A DNA stretch of 64,000 nucleotides from Burkholderia ambifaria (GCF_001443045.1 NZ_LKPJ01000019.1:1458-65457), one strand, 5' to 3'; counted from the first letter of the stretch, positions 1 to 8,989 are shown. Numbers and translations: made by a program. Notes: a model not told the origin generated them from the letters alone.

Positions 1-2
1 GT

Positions 3-245
3 CGCGCCTGGCGGGCCTGGCTGGCGCAGGCCCGCGCCAGCGGCATCGAACCGCTGCGACGCTTCGCCAACAAGCTGGCTGCGTACTGGCGAGGCATCCT
101 TGCTCGCGTGCGCTGGCCCATGCACACGGGCCAACTTGAAGGCATCAACAACCGCATCAAGGTCATGAAGCGCATGGCCTACGGCTACCGTGACAGTGCC
201 TACTTCTTCCTCAAGATCAAGGCCGCCTATCCCGGTAATCCGTGA
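3..245 (+). CDS. ISL3-family transposase, C-terminal part (cut by window edge)
   Basis: This is the last 80 residues of a DDE transposase whose start lies outside the window. The tail carries the ISL3-type block GQLEGINNRIKVMKRMAYGY, in which the Glu of LEGINN is the expected last acidic catalytic residue, followed by a YFFLKIKAA ending. It would cut and join the ends of its insertion sequence. The stop codon lies only 13 bp before a terminator hairpin and 46 bp before tRNA-Cys. I could not recognise a terminal inverted repeat in that gap, so the element may be degraded at this end, or its end may simply be unrecognisable to me. The family call rests on motif memory only. Confidence 0.8.
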   Translation, partial: RAWRAWLAQARASGIEPLRRFANKLAAYWRGILARVRWPMHTGQLEGINNRIKVMKRMAYGYRDSAYFFLKIKAAYPGNP

Positions 246-250
246 AGAAG

Positions 251-285
251 CAAAAAAAAGCCCCGCCGAAGCGGGGCTTTTCTTT
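251..285 (-). terminator. Rho-independent terminator of the Gly-Gly-Gly-Cys tRNA operon
   Basis: An 8-bp GC-rich stem (AGCCCCGC at 259-266, GCGGGGCT at 271-278) with a CGAA/TTCG loop. Read on the minus strand it is followed by a run of eight Ts, and it begins about 13 bp past the 3' end of tRNA-Cys. On the plus strand it also has a T-rich tail, so it may stop transcription from the transposase side as well. Confidence 0.85.
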
Positions 286-291
286 TCTTGC

Positions 292-365
292 TGGAGGCGC
301 GAGCCGGAGTCGAACCGGCCTAAACGGCTTTGCAGGCCGCTGCATAACCGCTTTGCTATCGCGCC
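292..365 (-). tRNA. tRNA-Cys (GCA)
   Basis: A 74-nt cloverleaf on the minus strand, with the acceptor stem closed by GGCGCG and CGCGCC, the T-loop GGTTCGACTCC and an encoded 3' CCA. The anticodon is GCA in the context CTGCAAA. It is the last gene of the tRNA operon. Confidence 0.95.
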
Positions 366-466
366 AAAAGCGGACTGTCCGGATGCCATGAAGGCAAGCG
401 ACAGATTTTTTATTCGAGGACCATCAGTCCATCAAATAAAAAGGGAAGCGTGGCTTCCCCATTACT

Positions 467-542
467 TGGAGCGGGAGACGAGTCTCGAACTCGCGACCTC
501 AACCTTGGCAAGGTTGCGCTCTACCAACTGAGCTACTCCCGC
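467..542 (-). tRNA. tRNA-Gly (GCC), copy 3 of the operon
   Basis: A 76-nt tRNA beginning GCGGGAGTAGCTCAG, with anticodon GCC, T-loop GAGTTCGAGACTC and encoded CCA. It is identical in sequence to the two copies upstream in the transcript (593-668 and 721-796). Confidence 0.96.
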
Positions 543-720
543 ATTGTCCTGCACCTGCAGCGCTTTGCCGTACAACACGCTGCCAGAAAATCTGGAGCGG
601 GAGACGAGTCTCGAACTCGCGACCTCAACCTTGGCAAGGTTGCGCTCTACCAACTGAGCTACTCCCGCATATGTCCTGCATCTGCAGCGCTTTGCCGTAC
701 AACACGCTGCCAGAAAAATC
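543..720. repeat. Duplicated spacer between tandem tRNA-Gly genes
   Basis: The spacers 543-592 and 669-720 share a block running from GTCCTGCA through GCGCTTTGCCGTACAACACG to CCAGAAAA. They differ by a few substitutions and one or two extra bases. Together with the identical tRNAs this shows recent amplification or gene conversion of the unit. Confidence 0.85.
593..668 (-). tRNA. tRNA-Gly (GCC), copy 2 of the operon
   Basis: Identical 76-nt tRNA-Gly(GCC) with encoded CCA. The spacer on its 3' side (543-592) is nearly the same as the spacer on its 5' side (669-720), so the tRNA and spacer together form a tandem duplication unit of about 126-128 bp. Confidence 0.96.
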
Positions 721-796
721 TGGAGCGGGAGACGAGTCTCGAACTCGCGACCTCAACCTTGGCAAGGTTGCGCTCTACCAACTGAGCTACTCCCGC
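721..796 (-). tRNA. tRNA-Gly (GCC), copy 1 of the operon
   Basis: Identical 76-nt tRNA-Gly(GCC) with encoded CCA and the promoter-proximal gene of the operon. Its 5' end lies about 55 bp downstream of the predicted start of transcription. Confidence 0.96.
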
Positions 797-857
797 GTAT
801 TGCTGCGCTACTGCTTCCCCGTCACACACTTACTTCGCCGTGCAGCGGAGAAGCGAG

Positions 858-886
858 ATTATGTCGAAGGCACATTCGTATGTCAA
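858..886 (-). promoter_or_regulatory. sigma70 promoter of the tRNA-Gly/Cys operon
   Basis: On the minus strand there is a perfect -35 TTGACA (886 to 881), a 17-bp spacer and a -10 CATAAT (863 to 858). The -35 overlaps one arm of a small hairpin (AGGGCT/AGCCCT, 886-902) that may also mark the end of the pgsA transcript. Confidence 0.8.
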
Positions 887-941
887 GGGCTTTTCCAGCC
901 CTTTTTCCAAAAAACCTGCGCGATCGACTGGGGGGTGCCGG

Positions 942-1529
942 TCATGCGCCGCCGCGCTCGCGGATCTGCGGCCATGCGAGCTTCATGTAGTACAGCATCG
1001 ACCAGATCGTCAGCACCGCCGCGAGATACATCAGCCACTCGCCCCACACGCGCGTGTCGATCGTCGCGATGCCGAGCGGTAGCGGGCCGTAGTACAGCAG
1101 CATCGGGATCGCGACCATCTGGCATGCGGTCTTGAACTTGCCGAGCTGGTTCACCGCGACGCTCTTCGACGCGCCGATCTGTGCCATCCATTCGCGCAGT
1201 GCGGAAATCGCGATCTCGCGACCGACGATCACCAGCGCGATCGCCGCATCGACCCGCGAAATCTGCACGAGGATCAACAGCGCGGCCGTCACCATCAGCT
1301 TGTCCGCGACCGGATCGAGGAATGCGCCGAACGACGACGTCTGGTTCCACTTGCGTGCGAGAAACCCGTCGAACCAGTCGGTCAGCGCGGCGAGGATGAA
1401 GATCGCCGCCGCCGCGAGGTTGCGGTGCGCGCCGCCCATCACCGTGTCCGGCAGATAGAACACGCCGACGACCAGCGGAATCAGCACGATCCGTACCCAC
1501 GTCAGGAAAATCGGGAAATTGAACGGCAT
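942..1529 (-). CDS. pgsA: CDP-diacylglycerol--glycerol-3-phosphate 3-phosphatidyltransferase
   Basis: A 195-aa inner-membrane enzyme that makes phosphatidylglycerol phosphate from CDP-diacylglycerol and glycerol-3-phosphate, the committed step to phosphatidylglycerol and cardiolipin. The CDP-alcohol phosphotransferase signature D-G-x2-A-R-x8-G-x3-D-x3-D is visible near residues 48-74 (DWFDGFLARK, then GAFLDPVADK). Several hydrophobic segments fit a multi-pass protein. I chose the ATG at 1529 (MPFNFPIF) because the open frame upstream runs into uvrC territory and lacks family similarity. It follows uvrC in the same direction after about 107 bp, as in many proteobacteria. Confidence 0.93.
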   Translation of the reverse strand: MPFNFPIFLTWVRIVLIPLVVGVFYLPDTVMGGAHRNLAAAAIFILAALTDWFDGFLARKWNQTSSFGAFLDPVADKLMVTAALLILVQISRVDAAIALVIVGREIAISALREWMAQIGASKSVAVNQLGKFKTACQMVAIPMLLYYGPLPLGIATIDTRVWGEWLMYLAAVLTIWSMLYYMKLAWPQIRERGGA

Positions 1530-1636
1530 GGCATGCGGGTCAGTAAAGGATTCGCAATTGTGCCGTGTCGACCGGCCTGCCACAAGAACGCGAGAATGCA
1601 AGAACACGCTCAGGCGCAGCCGGCCGCACGGCCGCA

Positions 1637-3667
1637 TCAGTGAAGCTGCTTGTAGATCTGCTCGGCGAGCGCATGCGAGATGCCGTCGACGCTCGCCAGT
1701 TCCTCGACGCTCGCGGCAACCACCCCGCGCAACCCGCCGAACCGCGCGAGTAGCCGCTGACGACGTTTCGCGCCGACCCCTTCGAGCTCCTCGAGTCGCG
1801 ACGTCTGGCGGGCCTTCGCCCGCTTCGCGCGCATCCCGGTGATCGCGAAGCGGTGCGCCTCGTCGCGAATCTGTGCGACGAGCATCAGCGCGGCGCTCTC
1901 CTTGCCGAGTTCGAGCGGCGTGCGGCCGTCCGCGAACACGAGCGTCTCGAGGCCGACCTTGCGCCCCTCGCCCTTCGCAACGCCAACCAGCATCGACGTG
2001 TCGAGCCCGAGCTCGGTGAACACTTGCCGCGCGATCTCGACCTGTCCCTTGCCGCCGTCGATCAGCACGATGTTCGGCAGCAGGCTCGACGCCTCGGCCT
2101 GGCGCGTCGATTCGCCGTCGATGCCGGCCGCGTCGTCGGCGGCCGCCGCCTGCGCGGCCTGCTCGACCATCTTCTCGTAGCGGCGCGTGAGCACCTGCCG
2201 CATCGCCGCGTAGTCGTCGCCCGGCGTAATGCCGGTGATGTTGTAGCGACGGTAGTCGCCCGACTGCATCTTGTGATGGTGGTAGACGACGCACGACGCC
2301 TGCGTCGCCTCGCCCATCGTGTGGCTAATGTCGAAACACTCGATCCGCAGCGTCGCGAGATCGTCGCATTCGAAGCTGAGCGTCTCCGCGAGCGCGCGCG
2401 TGCGCGCCTGCTGCGAGCCCTGCTCGGACAACAGCCGTGCGAGCGCGAGCCGTGCATTCTGTTCGGCCATCGACAGCCATGCGCGCCGCTGCCCCTGCGG
2501 CTGCCGCACCAGCGATACCTTGTGACCGGCCTGCTCGGACAGCAACTCGAGCAGGTCGCGGCTCGCGGGCGCATGGCTCACGACCAGCACGGGCGGCACG
2601 CGATTGCCGAGATAGTGCTGCGCGATAAACGCATCGAGCACCTCGGCCTCCACCGACGCCCCCGCGCCACGCGCGGCGGTAGCATCTTCCGCGGGCTGAT
2701 CGGGCAACGCCGCAGCCGCTTCATCCGTACCGTCCGCTGCCTCGGCCTCGTCACCGAGCCCGCCTTCGGCAAGCGTCAGCGCACTTTCGACATGCGTCGG
2801 GAAATAGGCCTTGTCGCCAAGATGCCGGCCGCCGCGCACCATCGCCAGGTTCACGCACACGCGTCCGCCCTGCGCGACCACCGCGAGGATGTCGACGTCG
2901 CTGTCGCTGCCGACCTCGATCGCCTGCTGGTGCAGCACCGTCGCGAGCGAGCTCATCTGGTTGCGCACGGCGGCCGCCTGCTCGAACTTCAGCTCGGCCG
3001 CGAACGCGTGCATCTTCTGCTCGAGTTCCTTCATCACTTCCGACTGCCGGCCGAGCAGGAAGCGCGCGGCATTCGACACGTCGATCGCGTAGTCGTCCTC
3101 GGAAATCGCGCCGACGCACGGCGCCGTGCACCGGCCGATCTGATGCAGCAGGCACGGCCGCGTGCGGTTGTTGAAGACCGAATCCTCGCAGGTGCGCAGC
3201 TGGAATACCCGCTGCAGAATCTGGATGCTCTCGCGCACGGCCCACGCGCTCGGGAACGGCCCGAAATACTGGTTCTGCTTGTCGACCGAGCCGCGGTAGT
3301 AAGCCATGCGCGGAAAGCGATGCGCGGTGAGCTTCAGGTACGGATACGACTTGTCGTCGCGAAACAGGATGTTGTAGCGCGGCGCGAGCGCCTTGATCAG
3401 GTTGTTCTCGAGCAGCAGCGCCTCTGCCTCCGAGCGCGTGACGGTCGTCTCGATGCGCGCGATGCGCGTGACCATCATCGCGATGCGCGGCGACAGCTGC
3501 GTCTTCGTGAAATAGCTCGATACGCGCTTCTTCAGGTCGCGCGCCTTGCCGACGTAAAGCACGGCGCCCGCCGTGTCGTAGTAGCGGTAGACGCCCGGCA
3601 TGTGCGGCAATTGCGCGAGGATCTTCTTCGGTTCGAACGGGGTGTCGGCGGCTTCTGGGGATGTCAT
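1637..3667 (-). CDS. uvrC: UvrABC excinuclease subunit C
   Basis: A 676-aa nucleotide-excision-repair endonuclease that cuts on both sides of a lesion marked by UvrA and UvrB. The N-terminus has the GIY-YIG nuclease fold ([12 protein letters not shown] then [13 protein letters not shown], about residues 23-50). A UVR motif for UvrB contact lies near residues 205-240, the RNase H-like second nuclease near 440-600, and tandem helix-hairpin-helix motifs at the C-terminus ([13 protein letters not shown], then [12 protein letters not shown]). An acidic Ala/Glu-rich insert near residues 295-330 makes it somewhat longer than the E. coli protein. It is divergent from earP. Confidence 0.96.
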   Translation of the reverse strand: MTSPEAADTPFEPKKILAQLPHMPGVYRYYDTAGAVLYVGKARDLKKRVSSYFTKTQLSPRIAMMVTRIARIETTVTRSEAEALLLENNLIKALAPRYNILFRDDKSYPYLKLTAHRFPRMAYYRGSVDKQNQYFGPFPSAWAVRESIQILQRVFQLRTCEDSVFNNRTRPCLLHQIGRCTAPCVGAISEDDYAIDVSNAARFLLGRQSEVMKELEQKMHAFAAELKFEQAAAVRNQMSSLATVLHQQAIEVGSDSDVDILAVVAQGGRVCVNLAMVRGGRHLGDKAYFPTHVESALTLAEGGLGDEAEAADGTDEAAAALPDQPAEDATAARGAGASVEAEVLDAFIAQHYLGNRVPPVLVVSHAPASRDLLELLSEQAGHKVSLVRQPQGQRRAWLSMAEQNARLALARLLSEQGSQQARTRALAETLSFECDDLATLRIECFDISHTMGEATQASCVVYHHHKMQSGDYRRYNITGITPGDDYAAMRQVLTRRYEKMVEQAAQAAAADDAAGIDGESTRQAEASSLLPNIVLIDGGKGQVEIARQVFTELGLDTSMLVGVAKGEGRKVGLETLVFADGRTPLELGKESAALMLVAQIRDEAHRFAITGMRAKRAKARQTSRLEELEGVGAKRRQRLLARFGGLRGVVAASVEELASVDGISHALAEQIYKQLH

Positions 3668-3683
3668 GCGTGATCCGGGTGCC

Positions 3684-3711
3684 TTGTGGCGCGGAACGGG
3701 TCCATTAGAAT
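3684..3711 (+). promoter_or_regulatory. Candidate sigma70 promoter for earP
   Basis: TTGTGG at 3684-3689, a 16-bp spacer and TAGAAT at 3706-3711, placed about 33 bp before the earP start in the short uvrC/earP divergent gap. The -10 is good and the -35 keeps only TTG. Confidence 0.45.
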
Positions 3712-3743
3712 CGCCAGTTTAGAGCATTCACCGGCCCGCTTCG

Positions 3744-4931
3744 ATGTCCCGCACCGCACCCGCCTCCACTTCGCCGCTCGCGCCCGACGAACCGATCGCG
3801 TGCGACCTCTTCTGCACCGTGATCAACAACTTCGGCGACATCGGCGTGTGCTGGCGCCTCGCCCGCCAGCTCGCGCACGAGCACGGCTGGCAGGTGCGCC
3901 TGTTCATCGACGATCTGCGCACGTTCGCACGGCTGCTGCCGGGGGTCGATCCCGATGCCGGGCGGCAGATGCTCGACGGTATCGTGGTCGAGCACTGGCA
4001 TGCGGAAGTCGGCGACGCACTGGAGATCGCCGACGTCGTGATCGAGGCATTCGCTTGCGAGTTGCCCGGCGCGTATCTCGCGGCGATGGCGCGCCGCGCG
4101 CGCCGCCCCGTGTGGATCAATCTCGAATACCTGAGCGCCGAGGACTGGGTCGCCGATTTCCATTTGCGGCCATCGCCGCATCCGCGCTACTCGTTGCTGA
4201 AGACGTTCTTCTTCCCGGGATTGTCGGCCGGCACGGGCGGCGTGCTGAAGGAGCGCGATCTCGACGCGCGCCGCACGGCCTTCGAAGCCGACGCGGCGAC
4301 GCGTGCCGCATGGTGGCGGCACGCGACCGGCGACGCGCCGCCAGCGCCCGGCACGACGGTCGTCAGCCTGTTCGCATATGAAAATCCGGCCGTCGACGCG
4401 TTGCTCGCGCAGTGGCGCGACAGCCCGTCGCCCGTCGTCGCGCTCGTGCCCGTCGGCCGCGTATCTCCGGCCATCGCGCATTTTTTCGGGGTCGAATCAT
4501 TCGGCGCCGGCGCGCGCGCGCAGAGCGGCAACCTGACTGCGTACGGGCTCGCGTTCGTCCCGCAGGCCGACTACGACCCGCTGCTGTGGGTGGCCGACGT
4601 CAATTTCGTGCGTGGCGAGGACTCGTTCGTCCGCGCGCAATGGGCGCGCAGGCCGTTCGTATGGCACATCTATCCGCAAGCCGACGACGCGCACCTGCCG
4701 AAGCTCGACGCCGCGCTCGCGCACCTGTCGGCCGGCCTCGCCGACGCGCCGCGCGCGGCGCTCGAACGCTTCTGGCATGCGTGGAACGGCGCCGGCACGC
4801 CGGACTGGGCCGATCTGCTGCAACATCGCGCCGCACTGGACGCCAACGCAGCCCGCTGGGCCGACGCCCTGGCGAGCGTCGGCGATCTCGCCGGAAAGCT
4901 GGCGGAATACGCAAAATCTCAGTTAAAATAA
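3744..4931 (+). CDS. earP: EF-P arginine rhamnosyltransferase EarP
   Basis: A 395-aa inverting glycosyltransferase (EarP family) that transfers rhamnose from dTDP-rhamnose to Arg32 of elongation factor P in the cytoplasm. The family start [19 protein letters not shown] is clear, with the acidic residues of the N-terminal Rossmann half. The C-terminal half has the [20 protein letters not shown] block that holds the conserved catalytic-site Glu and nucleotide-sugar contacts. It sits directly upstream of efp in the same direction, the usual arrangement for EarP-type bacteria, and that efp has Arg at position 32. The start at 3744 keeps a short low-complexity leader before the conserved domain. 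Confidence 0.95.
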   Translation: MSRTAPASTSPLAPDEPIACDLFCTVINNFGDIGVCWRLARQLAHEHGWQVRLFIDDLRTFARLLPGVDPDAGRQMLDGIVVEHWHAEVGDALEIADVVIEAFACELPGAYLAAMARRARRPVWINLEYLSAEDWVADFHLRPSPHPRYSLLKTFFFPGLSAGTGGVLKERDLDARRTAFEADAATRAAWWRHATGDAPPAPGTTVVSLFAYENPAVDALLAQWRDSPSPVVALVPVGRVSPAIAHFFGVESFGAGARAQSGNLTAYGLAFVPQADYDPLLWVADVNFVRGEDSFVRAQWARRPFVWHIYPQADDAHLPKLDAALAHLSAGLADAPRAALERFWHAWNGAGTPDWADLLQHRAALDANAARWADALASVGDLAGKLAEYAKSQLK

Positions 4932-5068
4932 GCGGTTATCCGACGGCTGACCACGCAAGCGCTCGCGTTTGGGGTTCTTGGCGCCCACCGGAACGCCCCC
5001 CGCTTGCGCCGTCAGCCGTTGTGCAACGCTCAGGCACCTATTTATTTGATTGGATCAGGACAGTTTTT

Positions 5069-5626
5069 ATGAAGACCGCACAGGAACTCCGCGTAGGCAA
5101 CGTCGTGCAGATCGGCAGCGACGCATGGGTCATCGCCAAGGCCGAATACAACAAGTCGGGCCGTAACTCCGCCGTCGTCAAGATGAAGATGAAGAACCTG
5201 CTGACGAACGCGGGCCAGGAATCGGTCTACAAGGCTGACGACAAGTTCGACGTCGTCGTGCTCGACCGCAAGGAAGTGACGTACTCGTACTTCGCCGATC
5301 CGATGTACGTGTTCATGGACGCCGACTACAACCAGTTCGAAGTCGAAGCGGAAATGATGGGCGAAGCGCTGAACTACCTCGAAGACGGCATGGCTTGCGA
5401 AGTCGTGTTCTACAACGAGAAGGCGATTTCGGTCGAACTGCCGACGGTCCTGGTTCGCGAGATCACCTACACGGAACCGGCCGTCAAGGGCGACACGTCG
5501 TCGGGCAAGGTGCTGAAGAACGCCAAGCTCGCAACGGGCTTCGAACTGCAAGTGCCGCTCTTCTGCAACACCGGCGACAAGATCGAAATCGATACGCGTA
5601 CGAACGAATACCGCAGCCGCGCGTAA
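5069..5626 (+). CDS. efp: Translation elongation factor P
   Basis: A 185-aa factor that binds between the P and E sites of the ribosome and relieves stalling at polyproline stretches. Three beta-barrel domains fit the usual length of about 185-188 aa. The modified loop reads KSGRN with Arg at residue 32, the residue rhamnosylated by EarP, rather than the Lys used by EpmA/YeaM species. An AGGA sequence lies about 10 bp before the ATG. It is preceded by earP (137-bp gap) and followed by a strong terminator, and may also have a promoter of its own in the gap. Confidence 0.97.
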   Translation: MKTAQELRVGNVVQIGSDAWVIAKAEYNKSGRNSAVVKMKMKNLLTNAGQESVYKADDKFDVVVLDRKEVTYSYFADPMYVFMDADYNQFEVEAEMMGEALNYLEDGMACEVVFYNEKAISVELPTVLVREITYTEPAVKGDTSSGKVLKNAKLATGFELQVPLFCNTGDKIEIDTRTNEYRSRA

Positions 5627-5650
5627 TCGCCTGCGATTTCCGTATCGAAC

Positions 5651-5676
5651 AAAGCGCCCTTCGGGGCGCTTTTTGT
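5651..5676 (+). terminator. Rho-independent terminator after efp
   Basis: A 9-bp stem AAAGCGCCC/GGGCGCTTT closed by a TTCG tetraloop, followed by a T-rich tract, starting 25 bp after the efp stop. Confidence 0.92.
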
Positions 5677-5897
5677 TTGCCTGCCGTCAACAGCTCCGGC
5701 ACGTCGCTACCATGGGCAACACAAAATCCAGCACTAAAGGTATTCAATTTGTATCATCGGTAACTGTTTTATAGCGACAGAGAAATAATGCACGTCAGGC
5801 GTTCAGCGGGGCATAAAATCAGTTTTTAATCTGACATGCGGCTGCGGCCGGCTCGATGGCCGACAGCCCGCCTCTCTTGACTCGACTCGCGTCCACC

Positions 5898-7283
5898 ATG
5901 CCACACGCCCTGATTGTCGAAGACGATCCCAACAGTCTGTCCGGCCTGACCGCGCTGCTCGCAGCAGACGGCTTCTCGGTCGACACGGCCACGTCGCTCG
6001 CCGAGGCACGCACGGCGCTCGGCCGCTCGATTCCCGATGTCGTCCTCGTCGACCTGAACCTGCCGGACGGCAGCGGGTTCGACCTGCTCCAGCATCTGCC
6101 GCAGCAGCAGCCGAACGGCTCGTTGCCGGTGATCGTGCTGACGGGCAACGCGACGGTCGAGAGCGCGATCGAAGGCCTGCGTCACGGCATCTGGGACTAC
6201 CTGCTGAAGCCGATCAACATTCCGCGCCTGCGCAGCCTGCTGGCCCGGATTCCGCGGCCCTACGAACTGATCGACGAAGTGCGCACGCTGCGCGCGTCGC
6301 TGCGCCACCTCGGCCGCTTCGGCGCGCTGGTCGGCCGCAGCGAGGCAATGCAGCACGTGTACGACATGATCGAACACAACGCAGGCACCGAAACGGCCGT
6401 GCTGTTCGCGGGCGAAGCCGGTACCGGCAAGAAGCTGGCCGCGCGCACGCTGCACGACCTGAGCCGGCGCCGCAAGGGGCCGTTCGTGTCGTTCGACTGC
6501 CGCACGATCACGCAGGCCGGCCGCCACGGCGCGTCGCTCGACAGCGTGCTGTTCGGCCATGAGCGCGGCGCATTCGACGGCGCCGAGCGGCGCGAATCGG
6601 GCCTGTTCGAACAGGCCGGCGGCGGCACGCTGCTCCTCGACGAGATCACTGCACTGCCGCTCGTGCTGCAGGAGGCGCTGCTGCATGCGCTCGACTCGCA
6701 GAACTTTATGCGGATCGGCGGCACGAGCTCGATCGCGAGCGACTTCCGGCTGATCGCGACCACGCGCCGCCCGGCCCGCGAGGCGGTCGCGAACGGCACG
6801 TTGCGCGAGGACCTGTGGCTGCGTCTCGATGCGGCATCGATCACGATGCCGCCGCTGCGCGAGCGCGACGGCGATGCGCTTGCCATCGCGGACGCACTGA
6901 TCGACGAACTGAACCGCGAAGCGCGCGCCACCGGCCGCAGCACGACCGACAAGCGCGCGGCGACGGGCTTCGTACGCGAATGCCTGTCCTACGAATGGTC
7001 CGGCAACGTGCGCGAACTGCAGGAGCGCGTGCGCTTCGCCTATGACGCGTCTGGTGATTTCATCGAGACGCTGCGCGCGGGCGAAGCGAGCTTCGCGGCC
7101 GGTGCCGCGCTGAACGGCAGCAGCGTGCAGATCAAGGTCGGCACCCCGCTGTCCGATGTCGAGGATCTGCTGATCCGCGCGACGCTCGACGCGGTCGGCG
7201 GCACGCGCCATCGCGCGGCGACGCTGCTCGGCATCAGCCCCAAGACGCTGTACAACAAGTTGCAGCGGATGAAGGTCAACTGA
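5898..7283 (+). CDS. NtrC-type response regulator with altered GAFTGA loop
   Basis: A 461-aa protein with a receiver domain (residues 1-115; acidic pocket VEDD, phospho-acceptor Asp52 in VDLNLPDGSG, Lys in LLKP), an AAA+ domain (about 143-380) and a Fis-type helix-turn-helix at the end. Walker A is AGEAGTGKK (171-179) and Walker B is TLLLDEI. The sigma54-contact loop reads GAFDGA (224-229) instead of GAFTGA, and the usual Glu after the P-loop Lys is replaced by Lys. Known work on this family shows that the loop Thr is needed for sigma54 activation, so this regulator may act without sigma54 or work atypically. I prefer the ATG at 5898 (MPHALIVEDD); an in-frame ATG at 5856 would add 14 residues. 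No partner histidine kinase is adjacent. The target is unknown. Confidence 0.85.
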   Translation: MPHALIVEDDPNSLSGLTALLAADGFSVDTATSLAEARTALGRSIPDVVLVDLNLPDGSGFDLLQHLPQQQPNGSLPVIVLTGNATVESAIEGLRHGIWDYLLKPINIPRLRSLLARIPRPYELIDEVRTLRASLRHLGRFGALVGRSEAMQHVYDMIEHNAGTETAVLFAGEAGTGKKLAARTLHDLSRRRKGPFVSFDCRTITQAGRHGASLDSVLFGHERGAFDGAERRESGLFEQAGGGTLLLDEITALPLVLQEALLHALDSQNFMRIGGTSSIASDFRLIATTRRPAREAVANGTLREDLWLRLDAASITMPPLRERDGDALAIADALIDELNREARATGRSTTDKRAATGFVRECLSYEWSGNVRELQERVRFAYDASGDFIETLRAGEASFAAGAALNGSSVQIKVGTPLSDVEDLLIRATLDAVGGTRHRAATLLGISPKTLYNKLQRMKVN

Positions 7284-7370
7284 CCGGACCGCCGTTGTCC
7301 GAGGCGCTGGTTGGGGCTGACGGTTAGTTGCGTAAATGCGTGTCGCCCCGCGCTTTACGTCCCAATGAGA

Positions 7371-7402
7371 AAAGCCGCACAAAAGCGCGGCTTTCTTGTT
7401 TT
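7371..7402. terminator. Bidirectional terminator between the response regulator and nagZ
   Basis: Stem AAAGCCGC (7371-7378) and GCGGCTTT (7387-7394) with an 8-nt loop. T-rich and A-rich flanks suit termination of both converging genes. Confidence 0.75.
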
Positions 7403-7440
7403 CGACGACGGGAGAGCGGCATCGCGCCGCCCTTCTCCGC

Positions 7441-8469
7441 TTACGCCAGTGCGCTGCTCAACAGCGCCTGCGCCTGCAGATACTCGGGCTGCACGATCAG
7501 CTTGTCCCACTTGAGCGCCTTGCCGCGCGCCCGCATCCGCTTGATGCGCCGCACCGACTCGGCCGACATCTGCGCCTTCAGCCCGTTCAGCACGACCTCG
7601 GCCGCGTCCGGCTGGTTGCACACGAGCACCATGTCGCAGCCGGCTGCGAGCGCTGCATCGGCCGCCTGCGTGAGCGTGCCGCCTTCGCGCGCCGCCTCCA
7701 TCGACAGGTCGTCGCTGAAGATCGCACCCGTGAAGCCCAACTGCCCGCGCAGGATGTCCTGCAGCCATACGCGCGAGAAGCCGGCCGGCCGCTTGTCGAC
7801 CTGCGTGTAGATCACGTGCGCGGGGATCACCGCGGACAGCGACAGGCCCAGCCAGTCGTACGGCGCGACGTCCTGCTTGAGAATCGCGTCGAGCGTCCGG
7901 TCGTCAGTCGGCAGTGCGACGTGCGAATCGGCCTCTGCGAAGCCGTGCCCCGGGAAATGCTTGCCGCAGTTCGCCATGCCGGCGAGCGACAACCCGTGGT
8001 TCAGGCTCTTCGCGAGCAGCGTGACGACGCGCGGGTCGCGATGGAACGCGCGATCGCCGATCACCTTCGAGTGCCCGTAGTCGAGGTCGAGCACCGGCGT
8101 GAAGCTCATGTCGATCCCGCATGCGCGCAACTCGGCAGCCAGGATGTAGCCAACCGCGGTCGCGACCTTCGTCGCGAGCAGCACGTCGCGATCCCACAGT
8201 TCGCCGAGGCGGCGCATCGCGGGCAGCACCGTGAAACCGTCGGTGCGGAATCGCTGCACGCGCCCGCCTTCGTGATCGACGGCGATCAGGATGTCCTCGC
8301 GCACCGCGCGAATCGAATCGGTCAGCGCGGTCAACTGCGCGCGGTTCTGGAAATGCCGCGCGAACAGGATCACGCCGCCGGTGTTCGGATGCGCAAGGCG
8401 CCGCGCATCGTCGCGCGACAGGGCCGTGCCGACGACGTCGAGCATGACCGGGCCGGGAGTCGTTTTCAT
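7441..8469 (-). CDS. nagZ: Beta-N-acetylhexosaminidase NagZ
   Basis: A 342-aa cytoplasmic glycoside hydrolase of family 3 that removes GlcNAc from anhydro-muropeptides during cell-wall recycling. By that route it affects AmpR/AmpC-type beta-lactamase induction. The signature CGKHFPGHGFAEADSH carries the His/Asp dyad, and SDDLSMEAA carries the catalytic Asp. The length matches the family. I chose the ATG at 8469 (MKTTPGPVMLDV); the open frame extends upstream but overlaps acpS. It is the last gene of the lepA-to-nagZ run and starts 16 bp after the acpS stop. Confidence 0.95.
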   Translation of the reverse strand: MKTTPGPVMLDVVGTALSRDDARRLAHPNTGGVILFARHFQNRAQLTALTDSIRAVREDILIAVDHEGGRVQRFRTDGFTVLPAMRRLGELWDRDVLLATKVATAVGYILAAELRACGIDMSFTPVLDLDYGHSKVIGDRAFHRDPRVVTLLAKSLNHGLSLAGMANCGKHFPGHGFAEADSHVALPTDDRTLDAILKQDVAPYDWLGLSLSAVIPAHVIYTQVDKRPAGFSRVWLQDILRGQLGFTGAIFSDDLSMEAAREGGTLTQAADAALAAGCDMVLVCNQPDAAEVVLNGLKAQMSAESVRRIKRMRARGKALKWDKLIVQPEYLQAQALLSSALA

Positions 8470-8485
8470 CGAATCGGGAAGTCCG

Positions 8486-8920
8486 TCAGGAAGTGGTTCG
8501 GGAAACAGGTGCAGGCGGCGGCGCGGCGTCGGTCTCGGCGACCACGAACGACACCGCGTAGTCACGTTCGTCGCTGACCGTCACGCGTGCCGTGATACCG
8601 CGTGCGGCAAGCCAGTCGGCCAGCTCGCCCGACGCGACGACGTACGGTTCGCCGCTGGGCTGGTTGAGGGTCTGCAGCGCGCGCCAGGTCATCGGCCAAT
8701 GCATGCCGAGCCCGATCGCCTTCGAGAACGCTTCCTTCGCGGAAAAACGCGTCGCGAGAAACGCGATGCCGCGCGCCTCGGAGCGCGCGCGGCGTGCGTG
8801 GAACACGCGCAGCTCGTCGGGGCCCAGCACCTTCTCGGCAAACCGGCCGCCCGTGCGCTCGAGCACAGCGGCGATACGGCTCACCTGGACGATGTCGGTG
8901 CCGATGCCGTAGATCGCCAC
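8486..8920 (-). CDS. acpS: Holo-[acyl-carrier-protein] synthase
   Basis: A 144-aa enzyme that transfers 4'-phosphopantetheine from CoA to Ser37 of apo-ACP. The start [12 protein letters not shown] has the Mg-binding Asp, and [12 protein letters not shown] has the second metal-binding Glu. The C-terminal Pro/Ala/Ser tail of about 15 residues is longer than in E. coli. It follows pdxJ as in many proteobacteria. Confidence 0.95.
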   Translation of the reverse strand: MAIYGIGTDIVQVSRIAAVLERTGGRFAEKVLGPDELRVFHARRARSEARGIAFLATRFSAKEAFSKAIGLGMHWPMTWRALQTLNQPSGEPYVVASGELADWLAARGITARVTVSDERDYAVSFVVAETDAAPPPAPVSRTTS

Positions 8921-8989
8921 GTCAGCGCCCGCCGTGAAATGCGGACGACGCCGGGTGGCGAGATAAGCGCGCGCGCACGGAATGCATTG

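Noticed and set aside
450-785. Repeated short frames with SRTRDLNLGKVALYQLSYSR across the tRNA-Gly array
   Set aside because: These are translations of the tRNA genes themselves, a common annotation artefact.
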